Shown: one piece after another, positions 27,122 through 36,164 of the stretch
Layout: each line of letters begins with the position of its first letter
Numbering within the stretch: the stretch's first letter is position 1
Notes under the pieces: generated by a model
Seen by the model: the letters and a program-made list of their open reading frames with translations, nothing else
What the model was told of the DNA's origin: nothing
Database searches by the model: none
Program-made: the position numbers and the translations under genes
Assembly: GCF_030719295.1 (NCBI RefSeq)
Contig: NZ_CP120997.1
Location: forward strand, 1,798,001-1,862,000
Length of the DNA stretch: 64,000 nt
Source of the DNA: Streptomyces sp. Mut1
Lineage (GTDB): Bacteria; Actinomycetota; Actinomycetes; Streptomycetales; Streptomycetaceae
Direction: 5' to 3'

Positions 27122-28112
27122 GCGCGGGCACCAGGACGTTGTCGCCGCGGCGGCCGGCCAGGTAGTCGTCGACGTTCTGGACGGTGGCGTCGATGATCTG
27201 GCCCACCGCGTCCTCGGTGTAGTACGCCTGGTGCGAGGTGACGATGACGTTCGGGAAGGTGACGAGCCGGGCCAGCGTGTCGTCGTCCACGCCCTCCAGG
27301 GACTTGTCGAGGAAGAAGAGCCCGGCCTCCGCCTCGTACACATCGAGCCCGACGCCCAGGAACCGGCCCGCGCGCAGCTCACCGACGAGGGCCGAGGTGT
27401 CGATGAGGCCGCCGCGGCTGGAGTTGACCAGGATCGCGTCGTCCTTCATGCGGGCGAGGGCGGCCTTGTCGATGAGGTGGTGGGTCGAGGGCAGCAGCGG
27501 TACGTGCAGGCTGATCACGTCCGCCTCGGCGAGCAGCTGCTCCTTGTCGACGTAGCGCATGCCCAGCTCGGCGCAGGCCGGGTTCTCGGCGACGTCCCAG
27601 CCGAGCAGCTCCATACCGAAGCCGTGGGCGATCCGGGTGAAGGCCTCGCCGATCTTGCCCGTGCCGATGACGCCGGCCGTGCGGCCGTGCATGTCGCGGC
27701 CGAGGAGCCCGTCGAGGCGGAAGTCGAAGTCGCGGGTGCGGCCGGCGGCCCGGATCACCCGGCGGTTGACCGCCATGGCGAGTGTCCAGGCGAATTCGGC
27801 GACCGAGTAGGGGGAGTAGGAGGAGACCCGGGAGACGCGCAGGGCGAGGCGTTCGGCGACGTCCAGGTCGATGTTGTTGAAGCCGGTGGAGCGCTGGGCG
27901 ATCATCTGCGTGCCGCCGGCCGCGAGGGTCTGCAGGACGCCGCCGCCCAGGTCGGCGTTGACGCTGGTGGAGATGATCTCGTAGCCGGCCGCGATGGGCG
28001 CGGTGTCCCGGTTCAGGAAGACGTCCAGGCACCGGACGTCGTGCTTGCCCGCGAAGGCCTTCTCGATCAGCGGCTTCTCGTCGGACTGCACTCCGAAGGC
28101 CAGGATCTCCAC
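27108..28112 (-). CDS. D-2-hydroxyacid dehydrogenase (D-lactate dehydrogenase-like)
   Basis: 334-aa enzyme of the LdhA/D-LDH group that reduces a 2-keto acid with NADH. It opens with EILAFGVQSDEKPLIEKAF. The NAD fold is GRTAGVIGTGKIGEAFTRIA (about residues 143-162). Catalytic residues appear as Arg in VNSSRGGLID, Glu in GVGLDVYEAE and His in VTSHQAYYTEDA. GTG 28112 has GGGGAG five bases before it; the frame is open to 28145. It converges with trpEG and lies downstream of the MacRS genes on the same strand. Confidence 0.88.
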   Translation of the reverse strand: MEILAFGVQSDEKPLIEKAFAGKHDVRCLDVFLNRDTAPIAAGYEIISTSVNADLGGGVLQTLAAGGTQMIAQRSTGFNNIDLDVAERLALRVSRVSSYSPYSVAEFAWTLAMAVNRRVIRAAGRTRDFDFRLDGLLGRDMHGRTAGVIGTGKIGEAFTRIAHGFGMELLGWDVAENPACAELGMRYVDKEQLLAEADVISLHVPLLPSTHHLIDKAALARMKDDAILVNSSRGGLIDTSALVGELRAGRFLGVGLDVYEAEAGLFFLDKSLEGVDDDTLARLVTFPNVIVTSHQAYYTEDAVGQIIDATVQNVDDYLAGRRGDNVLVPARPGS

Positions 28113-28179
28113 GACGTCTCCCCTGCTCTGTGCGCGGCCGGTCATCGCGAATATACGGCCGCGGACCCGGCCCCGCCGC

Positions 28180-28872
28180 TCAGGCGTCGTCCAGACCGCG
28201 CTCTATGGCGTACCGCACCAGCTCGACCCTGTTGTGCAGCTGGAGCTTGCCCAGGGTGTTCTGGACGTGGTTCTGGACGGTGCGGTGCGAGATGACGAGC
28301 CGCTCGGCGATCTGCTTGTACGAGAGCCCCTTGGCCACCAGCCGCAGCACCTCGGTCTCCCGCTCGGTGAGCTCGGGGGCCTTCGGCTCGTCGGAGGCGG
28401 CCGGGGCCGGTTCGGAGGCCAGCCTGCGGTACTCGCCGAGCACCAGACCGGCGAGGCCCGGCGTGAAGACGGCGTCGCCCGCGGCGGTGCGGCGGACCGC
28501 GTCGGTCAGCTCCTGGGTGCTCGCCGACTTCATCAGGTAGCCGGTGGCGCCGGACTTGACCGCCTCCAGGACGTCGGCGTGCTCACCGCTGGCGGAGAGC
28601 ACCAGGACCCGCAGGCCGGGCTGCGCGCCGACGAGGGTCTTGCAGACCTGGACCCCGGGCATGCCGGGCAGGTTGAGGTCGAGGACCAGGACCTCGGGGG
28701 TGACGGCTCCGGCCCGGCGGACGGCCTGCGGCCCGTCGCCGGCGGTCGCCACCACGTCGAAGCCCGCCTCGGCGAGGTCCCGGGCGACGGCGTCGCGCCA
28801 CATCGGGTGGTCGTCGACCACCATCACCCTGATCGTCCGCTGCCCGGTGCCCTCTTCGTGTGTCGCGCTCAT
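28180..28872 (-). CDS. macR: LuxR-type response regulator, MacR-like
   Basis: 230 aa. The receiver domain (about residues 14-130) has the acidic pair Asp20/Asp21, phosphoacceptor Asp65 in LVLDLNLPGMPG, and the conserved Lys in YLMKSAS. The LuxR helix-turn-helix (about 165-228) reads LTERETEVLRLVAKGLSYKQ and SHRTVQNHVQNTLGKLQLHN. Its ATG overlaps the kinase stop as ATGA. Gene order and sequence match S. coelicolor MacRS (SCO2120/SCO2121), a pair needed for development and antibiotic production. Its expected box lies upstream of the DUF4126 gene at 6823. Confidence 0.82.
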   Translation of the reverse strand: MSATHEEGTGQRTIRVMVVDDHPMWRDAVARDLAEAGFDVVATAGDGPQAVRRAGAVTPEVLVLDLNLPGMPGVQVCKTLVGAQPGLRVLVLSASGEHADVLEAVKSGATGYLMKSASTQELTDAVRRTAAGDAVFTPGLAGLVLGEYRRLASEPAPAASDEPKAPELTERETEVLRLVAKGLSYKQIAERLVISHRTVQNHVQNTLGKLQLHNRVELVRYAIERGLDDA

Positions 28873-30101
28873 CGGACCGAACCCGCCTTCCCCCGTGAAA
28901 CCTTCGGAACCTTCAATTCGACTTCGGTGCCCTGGCCGGGCACCGAGATCACCTCTGCCGTACCGCCCAGGTCGCGCAGCCGCCCGCGGATCGACAGGGC
29001 GACGCCGAGCCGCCCTTCGCCCTCGGCCTGCGCGAGGCGCCCCTCGGGGATGCCTGGGCCGTCGTCCCGGACCGTCACGATCACCTCGTGCGGCCAGTCC
29101 TCCAGCAGGATCCACGCCTGGGCGTTCTCCCCCGCGTGCGCCCGGACATTGTCCAGGGCCGCGCCGACGGCCGCCGCCAGTTCCGCCGCCGCCGGGGCGG
29201 GCAGCAGCACCGGGGCGCCCGGCTCCGCGAAGCTGACCCGGGAACCGGCGTGCGGGGCGAGCAGCGTACGCAGATCGCGCTCGCCGCCGTCCGCGTCGCC
29301 CGGCTCGTCGTCGTCCGTGTCGACGGTGCGGACGACGGCGCCCTCGGAGACGTCCTCGGAGACCCGGGTCGGGGGCACCAGGCCGCTGGAGACCAGGGTG
29401 CGCAGGGCGACCTCCTGCTCCCCGGCCATCCGGCCCAGCTCCGCGGCCTCCCCGCCGAGCGCGGCGCCGCGCCGCTGCACCATCGCGAGGACCTGGAGCA
29501 CGCCGTCGTGGATGTCCCGGGCCAGCCGCTCCCGTTCGCGCGTGGCGGCCTCGATCTCCAGGGCGCGGGCGAGGGTGCGCTCACTGGCGCGGGCGACCTC
29601 CACGACGTACCCGATGGCGATGGAGGCGACCCAGACCAGCATCACGTTGTGCAGGGTGTCGCGGCTGGGCTCGCCGCGCTCGATGAGGTTGGCGACGGCG
29701 ACGAGGCTGGAGGCGAAGCCGGCCCAGCGCCAGCCGCCCTTGATCGCGAAGGCCAGGACGGAGCCCGCGGTCCAGATGGACGGCAGGGTCGGTCCGTCGA
29801 CGTGCTGGGCCTGGAGGTCGGCGAGCGGGGTGACGATGATGCCGGTGAGGGCGATGGCCAGGTCGGCGCCGAGGAAGCGTCTGGTGCAGGCGGCGGCGCT
29901 GCCCACCTTGGGCAGGGTGGCGAGCGTCCAGACGGACATCAGCGACAGGAAGGTGATCGCTATCCAGGGCCGTTCGTAGTCGTGCCGGGCGAAGGCGGCG
30001 AGCAGGACCGCGTAGAGCATCGTCAGGACGCGGTACGCCGACAGGGCACGCCACAGCGGCTGCTCGACCGACATCCGTACCACGCGTACGCGCTTGACCA
30101 T
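28869..30101 (-). CDS. macS: MacS-family sensor histidine kinase
   Basis: 410 aa. Four to six membrane helices fill residues about 20-175 with almost no extracellular loop, suggesting intramembrane sensing. The dimerisation box is ERLARDIHDGVLQVLAMVQR with phospho-His198, the HisKA_3 type that partners LuxR regulators. The ATPase domain has N-box-like ALDNVRAHA and the G-box RDDGPGIPEG. ATG 30101 has GGAGG five bases upstream. It is followed by macR with a 4-bp overlap and preceded by plsC 36 bases away, probably one transcript. Confidence 0.85.
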   Translation of the reverse strand: MVKRVRVVRMSVEQPLWRALSAYRVLTMLYAVLLAAFARHDYERPWIAITFLSLMSVWTLATLPKVGSAAACTRRFLGADLAIALTGIIVTPLADLQAQHVDGPTLPSIWTAGSVLAFAIKGGWRWAGFASSLVAVANLIERGEPSRDTLHNVMLVWVASIAIGYVVEVARASERTLARALEIEAATRERERLARDIHDGVLQVLAMVQRRGAALGGEAAELGRMAGEQEVALRTLVSSGLVPPTRVSEDVSEGAVVRTVDTDDDEPGDADGGERDLRTLLAPHAGSRVSFAEPGAPVLLPAPAAAELAAAVGAALDNVRAHAGENAQAWILLEDWPHEVIVTVRDDGPGIPEGRLAQAEGEGRLGVALSIRGRLRDLGGTAEVISVPGQGTEVELKVPKVSRGKAGSVR

Positions 30102-30137
30102 GCTGTCCTCCCCCACCCCCGGCGGACCGGTGCGCCC

Positions 30138-30890
30138 TCAGGCGCCGTCGCGGTCCGCCTCCGTGCCCGACGGTGTCCTCTTCGCGGCTTCGGTCCGCCG
30201 CTTGGCCTCGTCGGCGATCTGCCGCTTGGCCGCGGTCGCGTAGATGTCGACGTACTCCTGGCCCGAGAGCTTCATGATCTCGTACATCACCTCGTCGGTG
30301 ACGGAGCGCAGGATGAAGCGGTCGCCCTCCATGCCGTGGTAGCGGCTGAAGTCGAGCGGCTTGCCGATGCGGATGCCGGGGCGCATCAGCTTCGGCATCA
30401 CCTGGCCGGGCGGCTGGATCTTCTCCGTGTCGATCATCGCGACGGGGACGACCGGCGCCCCGGTGGCGAGCGCGACCCGGGCGAGCCCGCCGGGCTTGCC
30501 CCGGTAGAGCCGGCCGTCGGGCGAGCGGGTGCCCTCCGGGTAGATGCCGAAGAGGCCGCCGCTCTCGATGACCTCGATGCCCGCCCGGATCGCCGCCTCG
30601 CCGGCGCCGCGCGCGCCGGAGCGGTCCACGGGGAGCTGGCCGACGCCCTTGAAGAACGCGGCGGTGAGCTTGCCCTTGACGCCGGGCGCGGTGAAGTACT
30701 CGGCCTTCGCGATGAAGGTGACCTTGCGGTCCAGGACGGCAGGCAGGAAGAAGGAGTCGGAGAACGACAGATGGTTGCTGGCGAGGATCGCGGGCCCCCG
30801 CTCGGGGATGTTCTCCAGGCCCTCCACCCACGGCCTGAAGGCGAGCTTCAGGGACCCGCCGATGGAGAACTTCATAGCGCCGTAGATCAA
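30138..30890 (-). CDS. 1-acyl-sn-glycerol-3-phosphate acyltransferase family protein
   Basis: 250-aa PlsC-type membrane-associated acyltransferase. The catalytic motif is NHLSFSD (NHx4D, about residues 39-45) and the phosphate-binding motif is FGIYPEGTRSPDG (about 113-125). It probably acylates lysophosphatidate or a related glycolipid. The TTG start at 30890 has AGGAGG eight bases upstream; an ATG lies five codons later. The M. tuberculosis neighbourhood has a homologue (Rv2182c) in a similar place. The last 50 residues are charged and helical. Confidence 0.88.
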   Translation of the reverse strand: MIYGAMKFSIGGSLKLAFRPWVEGLENIPERGPAILASNHLSFSDSFFLPAVLDRKVTFIAKAEYFTAPGVKGKLTAAFFKGVGQLPVDRSGARGAGEAAIRAGIEVIESGGLFGIYPEGTRSPDGRLYRGKPGGLARVALATGAPVVPVAMIDTEKIQPPGQVMPKLMRPGIRIGKPLDFSRYHGMEGDRFILRSVTDEVMYEIMKLSGQEYVDIYATAAKRQIADEAKRRTEAAKRTPSGTEADRDGA

Positions 30891-31015
30891 CTCGGGTGCC
30901 TCCTGTGTGCTGTCCGACAGACCTTAACCCGCCGTGTCCCGTCTTCCCTCCTGGCACGGACGGGGTGCCCGCGCCCCGGCCGGTGACGGCCCTGGTCGGT
31001 GTCGGCCCGGTCGCG

Positions 31016-31021
31016 TACGGT
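31016..31021 (+). promoter_or_regulatory. -10 box of the lipase gene
   Basis: TACGGT upstream of the esterase gene. It predicts a leader of about 55 bases. Confidence 0.4.
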
Positions 31022-31083
31022 GAAGTAATCCTTCCGCACTCCCCCCTTTCGCTCCCCGCGAGCCTCACGAACAGGAGATCTTG

Positions 31084-31860
31084 GTGCCGGTCCTTCCCGG
31101 AGCCGAGCCGTTCCGCCACGAGGGCGGAGAGGTCGGCGTCCTCCTCTGTCACGGATTCACCGGTTCCCCGCAGTCGCTGCGCCCCTGGGCCGGGTATCTG
31201 GCCGAGCAGGGCCTGACGGTCTCGCTCCCGCTGCTGCCCGGACACGGCACCCGCTGGCAGGACATGCAGGTGACCGGGTGGCAGGACTGGTACGCGGAGG
31301 TGGACCGGGAGCTGCGCGGACTGCTGGAGCGCTGCGCGCGGGTGTTCGTCTTCGGGCTCTCCATGGGTGGTGCGCTGGCGCTGCGGCTGGCGGCGAAGCA
31401 CGGGGACGCGGTCAGTGGCCTGGTCCTCGTCAACCCGGCCAACAAGGTGCACGGTCTGGCGGCCCACGCGCTGCCGGTGGTCCGCCATCTGGTGCCCACG
31501 ACGAAGGGGCTGGTCAGCGACATCGCGTTGCGGGGTTCGAAGGAGGTGGGCTACGACCGGGTGCCGCTGCACGCGGCGCATTCGGTGCGTACGTTCTTCC
31601 GGCTGGTCGACGGCGATCTGCCCCAGGTGACCCAGCCGCTCCTGCTGCTGCACAGCCCGCAGGACCATGTGGTGCCGCCCGCCGACTCGGCCCGCGTCCT
31701 GAGCCGGGTCTCCTCGACGGATGTCCGGGAGATCCTGCTGGAACAGAGCTACCACGTGGCGACGTTGGACCATGATGCGAAGCGGATCTTCGAGGAGAGC
31801 CATGCGTTCATCGACCGCCTCGCTCCGAGTCTGAAGAAGGGGGGCACGTCCAGTGGCTGA
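31084..31860 (+). CDS. alpha/beta hydrolase, carboxylesterase/monoacylglycerol lipase type
   Basis: 258-aa alpha/beta hydrolase. The oxyanion-hole segment is LLCHGFTGSPQSL (about residues 20-32). The nucleophile elbow is FGLSMGGAL (GxSxG, Ser near 90). The acid is in SPQDHVVPP and the catalytic His in QSYHVATLDHD. No signal peptide is present. I start at GTG 31084, six bases after AGGAG; a TTG lies one codon upstream. It overlaps the following membrane-protein gene by eight bases. The substrate is probably a short acyl ester or monoglyceride. Confidence 0.88.
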   Translation: MPVLPGAEPFRHEGGEVGVLLCHGFTGSPQSLRPWAGYLAEQGLTVSLPLLPGHGTRWQDMQVTGWQDWYAEVDRELRGLLERCARVFVFGLSMGGALALRLAAKHGDAVSGLVLVNPANKVHGLAAHALPVVRHLVPTTKGLVSDIALRGSKEVGYDRVPLHAAHSVRTFFRLVDGDLPQVTQPLLLLHSPQDHVVPPADSARVLSRVSSTDVREILLEQSYHVATLDHDAKRIFEESHAFIDRLAPSLKKGGTSSG

Positions 31861-32545
31861 GCACGACGCGGAACGCGCGGGCAGCGACGAGGAGCGCGAG
31901 CCGATCGCCGCCGAGGGGGCGGCGGCCGACGGCGGTGGCGCCGCGGTGTCCGACGCCCCGGCCGCACCGGCCGGCGGCGAGGTGGAGAAGCCGATCGACG
32001 AGGAGGCCGCCTGGCAGGCCATCGTCGCGGGGTACGGACAGGAGCCGCCGGACCCGCCGGGTTCGCGGCCGTTCCGTTCGATCGAGGACCTGGCTCTGCC
32101 GGGCGATGGGCCGCTGACCGCACTCGACCCGGACAAGGGCTTCGGCAAGAAGCCGCCCAAGCCGGAGCCCGAACCGGACCCGCCGCTCGGCAGCTCCGTG
32201 GTGTTCGCGCCCGGCGTCGGCCCGCGCGACTACACGCCGGCCGACCCGGACGCCCCCACCGGCTCCGGCCCCGGCTCCGGCCCGGACGACAGCGACGAGG
32301 GGCATTTCGTGCCGCCGGAGCCGCCGCCGCTGCCGGAGGCCGATGTCACGGCGAAGTTCGCCTGGCTCGCGGTGGTCGGCGGGCCGGTGCTGATGCTGCT
32401 CGCGGTGCTGCTGTCCTGGGAGATGACGTGGTGGCTGACGACGGTCTGCGTCGGCGGCTTCCTGGGCGGCTTCGTGACGCTGGTGGCGCGGATGGAGTCC
32501 GACGACGAGGACAACGACGACCCCGGCCGCGGCGCGGTGGTCTGA
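31853..32545 (+). CDS. hypothetical membrane protein with a long disordered N-terminus
   Basis: 230 aa. Residues 1-160 are acidic, Pro/Gly/Glu-rich and probably disordered. Two adjacent membrane helices follow at about 166-190 and 193-212, and a short Asp-rich tail ends the protein. The GTG start at 31853 overlaps the lipase stop, so the two are co-translated. I recognise no domain. The shape suggests an anchor or adaptor with a cytoplasmic tail, but function is unknown. Confidence 0.75.
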   Translation: MAEHDAERAGSDEEREPIAAEGAAADGGGAAVSDAPAAPAGGEVEKPIDEEAAWQAIVAGYGQEPPDPPGSRPFRSIEDLALPGDGPLTALDPDKGFGKKPPKPEPEPDPPLGSSVVFAPGVGPRDYTPADPDAPTGSGPGSGPDDSDEGHFVPPEPPPLPEADVTAKFAWLAVVGGPVLMLLAVLLSWEMTWWLTTVCVGGFLGGFVTLVARMESDDEDNDDPGRGAVV

Positions 32546-32555
32546 GCCGGACGGC

Positions 32556-33317
32556 TCAGACGGCCCGCGCCGCGGGCACCCGCAGCGCGGCCAGCACCGG
32601 CAGGTGGTCGGTCGCCGCCCGCAGGTCGGCGTCGCGTACACCGGGCAGCCCGCTCGGGACCCCGCAGCCGAGCACCTCGATGCCGTCGGACGCGAAGACG
32701 GCATCGAGCCGCCGGCGCGGGTCGTGCGCGGGGAAGGTGTACTCGCCGCCCTGCGGCCGCACCTCCCAGCAGTCCTGGTAGCGCCCGGCCAGCCGCCGGA
32801 AGGACCGCCCGCTCGGTACGTCGTTGAGGTCGCCCGCGACGACGGCGTGCTCCACGTCCAACGCGTCCACGGTCTCCACCAGCCGCTCCGCCTGGGCCAG
32901 CCGCTCCTGCCGCTGGAGGCTCAGGTGGCAGCTCACCACCCCGAGCCGGGCGCCCGCGAACCGGACCACGGCGGTGGCGAAGCCCCGGCGGTGCAGCCCC
33001 GGGGTGCGCGGCAGCAGGATGTCATCGGTGCGTTCCACCGTGGCCCGCAGCGAACACAGCAGCAGCGGCCCGGCGGCGGTGGCGCCCCCGCCGAGGACCA
33101 CCAGGTCGGTGGCGGCGGCGAGCCGGGCGGCGTACTTGCGCCAGCGGAAGAACCGCGGCGCCTCCTGGACGAGCACCAGGTCGGGGGCGCAGGCGCGGAC
33201 GACCCGGGCGAGGACCGCGCGGTCGTCGCGCATCGACCGGATGTTGTAGCTGAGCACTCTGATGACGGCGGTGCCGTCCTGCTCGGTGCGGGAATCGGGC
33301 AGCGACATCGTGGCCAT
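32556..33317 (-). CDS. endonuclease/exonuclease/phosphatase family protein
   Basis: 253-aa EEP-fold metalloenzyme. Motifs are VLSYNIRSMRDD near the N-terminus, LVLVQEAPRF (metal Glu), VVSCHLSLQR (His), AVVAGDLNDVPSG (Asp/Asn), and the C-terminal ATDHLPVLAALR (Asp-His pair). Substrates in this family range from DNA to phospholipids and cannot be fixed here. No signal peptide is clear. ATG 33317 lies seven bases after TATCGT on the minus strand, indicating a leaderless message; the frame is open to 33485. Confidence 0.85.
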   Translation of the reverse strand: MATMSLPDSRTEQDGTAVIRVLSYNIRSMRDDRAVLARVVRACAPDLVLVQEAPRFFRWRKYAARLAAATDLVVLGGGATAAGPLLLCSLRATVERTDDILLPRTPGLHRRGFATAVVRFAGARLGVVSCHLSLQRQERLAQAERLVETVDALDVEHAVVAGDLNDVPSGRSFRRLAGRYQDCWEVRPQGGEYTFPAHDPRRRLDAVFASDGIEVLGCGVPSGLPGVRDADLRAATDHLPVLAALRVPAARAV

Positions 33318-33324
33318 GCCGCTC

Positions 33325-33330
33325 ACGATA
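33325..33330 (-). promoter_or_regulatory. -10 box of the EEP-family gene, leaderless
   Basis: On the minus strand TATCGT, seven bases, then ATG 33317. Confidence 0.5.
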
Positions 33331-33332
33331 TG

Positions 33333-33375
33333 CCGGACGCCCGCCGCTCCCCGAAGGGGCGCGACGGGCGTCCGG
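33333..33375 (-). terminator. hairpin terminator of glkA
   Basis: 11-bp perfect stem (33333-33343 with 33365-33375), 22 bases beyond the glucokinase stop. The loop can form a smaller inner stem. Confidence 0.6.
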
Positions 33376-33397
33376 TGTTTCGCTGCGTGCGGGCCGC

Positions 33398-34339
33398 TCA
33401 GCCCTGGCGGGCCAGGTCCGCCGCGCCCACGAGCCCTGCCTTGCCGCCCAGTTGGGCCGCGAGCACCTGGGCGTGCGGGCGCCACTCGCCGCCGATCAGC
33501 CAGCGCCGGAACGACTTGCGGATCGGGTCGAGGACCAACTCGCCCTCGTCCGACACGCCGCCGCCGACGATGAACGCGGACGGGTCGAACAGCGAGGCGA
33601 GGTCGGCCAGTCCGGAGCCGGCCCAGCGGGCCAGCTCGCGGAACGAGTCGACGGCCACCGGGCAGCCCTGGCGGGCGGCCTCGCTGATGTGCTTGCCCTC
33701 GATGCCCTCGACGGTGCCGTCACCGAGCGCCAGCAGGATCGTGGCGTTCTCCGGGGTGGCGTTGGCACGCTGCTTCGCGTACCTGACGAGCGCGCGGCCG
33801 GAGGCGTACTGCTCCCAGCAGCCCTGGCTGCCGCAGCCGCAGAGCAGGCCGTCCGGGACGACCCGGATGTGGCCGAACTCGGCGGCCACGCCGAAGCGTC
33901 CGCGGCGCAGCTTGTTGCCGATGATGATGCCGCCGCCGAGGCCGGTGCCCAGCGTGATGCAGATGACGTCGTCGTGGCCCTGGCCGGCACCGAAGCGGTA
34001 TTCGCCCCAGGCCGCCGCGTTGGCGTCGTTCTCGACGACCACGGGGAGGCCGACGCGCTGTTCGACCTTGTCCTTGAGCGGCTCGTGGCGCCAGTTGATG
34101 TTGGGTGCGAACAGCACCGTGGCCCGCTTGTCGTCGACGTATCCGGCAGCGCCGATACCGACCGCTTCGACCGGGTGCCCCTCGCTCGCGCCGGACACCG
34201 CCGCCGCGATCGCGTCCACGATGCCTTCGGCCGTCGGCGGGGTCGACACCTTGAAGGTCGAGAGGATCTGGCCCTCTTCGTCGACCACTCCAGCTGCGAT
34301 CTTCGTGCCGCCGATATCGACGCCGATGGTGAGTCCCAT
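33398..34339 (-). CDS. glkA: ROK-family glucokinase
   Basis: 313-aa glucokinase, very close to S. coelicolor GlkA, the enzyme of glucose phosphorylation and of glucose repression in that species. It opens MGLTIGVDIGGTKIAAGVVD with the ATP phosphate loop. VVENDANAAAWGEY carries the catalytic Asp, and the ROK zinc motif is CGCGSQGCWEQY (about residues 166-177). ATG 34339 follows GAGGGA. It lies downstream of a DUF5304 gene on the same strand, 73 bases away, with a TACGGT -10 box in the gap. Confidence 0.95.
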   Translation of the reverse strand: MGLTIGVDIGGTKIAAGVVDEEGQILSTFKVSTPPTAEGIVDAIAAAVSGASEGHPVEAVGIGAAGYVDDKRATVLFAPNINWRHEPLKDKVEQRVGLPVVVENDANAAAWGEYRFGAGQGHDDVICITLGTGLGGGIIIGNKLRRGRFGVAAEFGHIRVVPDGLLCGCGSQGCWEQYASGRALVRYAKQRANATPENATILLALGDGTVEGIEGKHISEAARQGCPVAVDSFRELARWAGSGLADLASLFDPSAFIVGGGVSDEGELVLDPIRKSFRRWLIGGEWRPHAQVLAAQLGGKAGLVGAADLARQG

Positions 34340-34412
34340 GAATCCCTCAGTTTCGGTCGAGCCCCGCTGAGCCAACCGTACCCGAGGCCGGGCCTCCTCC
34401 TGTCGGCGCCGG

Positions 34413-34871
34413 TCAGTCCAGGTCGATGTGCTCGCCGGCTCCGGGCCCCTCGTCGCGGGGGTCGGAGGGGTCGTCCGCCTTCTTTTCCGTGCCCGCGGGG
34501 TCGCCCGCGCCCTGGGTCCAGCGGCCCTCCTGGCTCTGGACCGCCGAGCGGTAGGCGGCGAGCAGTTCGCTTCCGGCCGCCGCGATGTGATCGAAAACGT
34601 CCGGATTGCGCTCGATGACGGGCTCGACGGCGGCCTTGGCCTGCTGGATGGCCTGCTGCACGGCGCCCTGGGCGGCGAGGCCGAGCAGGGGCGTCTGGAG
34701 CGACCCGAGCTTGTCGGCCACGGCGTCCACCAGCTTGCGCAGCTCCTCGGCGGCGGAGCCGGGCGGCGGGCCGTACGCGGCGCGGCGGCGGGCCTTCTCG
34801 GCGGCGAGGTCCTCGGCGCAGGCCTGGGCCCACGCGTCGTCGTCGACGGGACGATCGGTGGCTTCGCTCAT
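34413..34871 (-). CDS. DUF5304 domain protein
   Basis: 152 aa, acidic at both ends. The middle (about residues 40-120) is helical and hydrophobic in pattern (AAEELRKLVDAVADKLGSLQ, then an Ala/Gln-rich helix), as in the actinobacterial DUF5304 family of unknown function. ATG 34871 has GGAG seven bases upstream; a second ATG lies six codons earlier. The C-terminal 40 residues are disordered. It may be co-transcribed with the ArsA-like gene upstream (80 bases away) and lies next to glkA. Confidence 0.75.
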   Translation of the reverse strand: MSEATDRPVDDDAWAQACAEDLAAEKARRRAAYGPPPGSAAEELRKLVDAVADKLGSLQTPLLGLAAQGAVQQAIQQAKAAVEPVIERNPDVFDHIAAAGSELLAAYRSAVQSQEGRWTQGAGDPAGTEKKADDPSDPRDEGPGAGEHIDLD

Positions 34872-34951
34872 GGCGGACTCCTGCGACATGGATGGCCGGC
34901 CCGGCATTCCGGACACGTACCTTCGACGGTACCCGAACGGTGGTACGCCGT

Positions 34952-36160
34952 TCAGCTCGTCCGGGGCCACAGTGCGGGGTCGGGGGTGAAACGGACCCGC
35001 AGCACCCCGTCGGTGAGCGCCGCGCCGGTCACGGTGCAGCGGCGCAGCGCGGGCTCCAGGGGCACGATGCGGTGGAACGGACCGACGGTCAGGAGGAGTT
35101 CGCCGCCGCGCCGGACGAGCTGGAGGTCCTTCTTGACGGCGCCGGGCAGCCGCAGGCACCAGACGAGTATCCCGTCGCCCTCCGGCTCTCCGGGGGCGCC
35201 GGCCTCCTCGATCCACCAGGGGGCCTCGGCCCTGCCGCCCTCGCCACCGGTCGCGGGGACGGTCGGCGCGCCGTCCGGCCCGGCGAGGGCCAGGAGGTCG
35301 TCGGGGCCCTGCGGGTCGCGGCCGAGGTGTGCCACCCGGACCGGGGCGGGCCCCTCCTCGCCCCAGTGGCCGAGGGTCTTCTCCTGCTGGGCGGCGAGCG
35401 CGGCGAAGAACGGGTCCGACGAGTGGCCGGGGAGCACCCGGTTGGCCACCAGGGCTTCGGTGCGCAGGCCGTACAGGGCGAGTCCGGTGCGGGCGGTGCG
35501 CAGGGCGTCCTCGGCGGCCGGGCCCGGTTCGGCGACCAGCCACAGGGTGGTGGCACGGTCCTCGATCAGCGCCTGGACCTGGGCCAGCTCGGCATCGCGC
35601 CGGGCCGCGGCCTCGTACAGCCACTGGGCCGGCATGGGCACACCGGCCAGCTGGGCGAGCATCGGGCGCAGGGCGCGGGCGGCCTGGCGTTCCTGGGGCA
35701 GCAGCCGGCGCAGGTAGCGGCGCAGCTGCTCGGGCAGGGCGAGCAGGGCGAGGGCCTCGCGCAGGGGCGGCAGGTCGACGACGAGGAGGTCGTACGCCTC
35801 GTGGGACCAGTCGCCGTGGGTGGCGCGGCGCAGTGCGTGCAGGAGGGCGAGTTCGGCGCTGCCGGGGAGTTCGGTCAGCTCCTCGGCGTCCAGCGGGTTG
35901 CCGCCGAGCAGTTCGAGCACCCCGGACAACTGCTCCTGGAGGGTGACCAGTTCGCCGCGGAAGTGGGCGCCGGAGTCGAGCCGGACGGACCACAGCCCCT
36001 CGGTGACCGGGGCGGGCGCGGTGGTGGCGGGGAAGCCGGGTATGGGGTCGGCGGAGATCAGCAGGGTGCGGGCGCCGTCGCGGGCGGCGGCCAGCGCGGT
36101 CGCCGCGGCGAGCGTGGTACGGCCTGCTCCGCCGGGGCCGGTGACCAGGACCGTACGCAC
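34952..36160 (-). CDS. ArsA-like ATPase with a degenerate P-loop
   Basis: 402 aa. It has the ArsA/GET3 fold, but the deviant P-loop GKGGVGKT is here GPGGAGRT (residues 8-15), so both lysines are lost. DLLVVDLPPLREAL serves as switch/Walker B. The last about 90 residues form a small beta domain like the alpha-crystallin-type end of actinobacterial ArsA homologues. The pattern suggests a nucleotide sensor or non-hydrolysing relative. It starts (GTG 36160) four bases after the SRPBCC gene. The same pair occurs in M. tuberculosis (Rv2184c-Rv2185c). No arsenic gene is near. Confidence 0.8.
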   Translation of the reverse strand: MRTVLVTGPGGAGRTTLAAATALAAARDGARTLLISADPIPGFPATTAPAPVTEGLWSVRLDSGAHFRGELVTLQEQLSGVLELLGGNPLDAEELTELPGSAELALLHALRRATHGDWSHEAYDLLVVDLPPLREALALLALPEQLRRYLRRLLPQERQAARALRPMLAQLAGVPMPAQWLYEAAARRDAELAQVQALIEDRATTLWLVAEPGPAAEDALRTARTGLALYGLRTEALVANRVLPGHSSDPFFAALAAQQEKTLGHWGEEGPAPVRVAHLGRDPQGPDDLLALAGPDGAPTVPATGGEGGRAEAPWWIEEAGAPGEPEGDGILVWCLRLPGAVKKDLQLVRRGGELLLTVGPFHRIVPLEPALRRCTVTGAALTDGVLRVRFTPDPALWPRTS

Positions 36161-36164
36161 GGGC

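Noticed and set aside
34952..36160. Arsenite efflux ATPase
   Set aside because: The P-loop is degenerate, no arsB, arsR or arsD adjoins it, and the partner is an SRPBCC protein.
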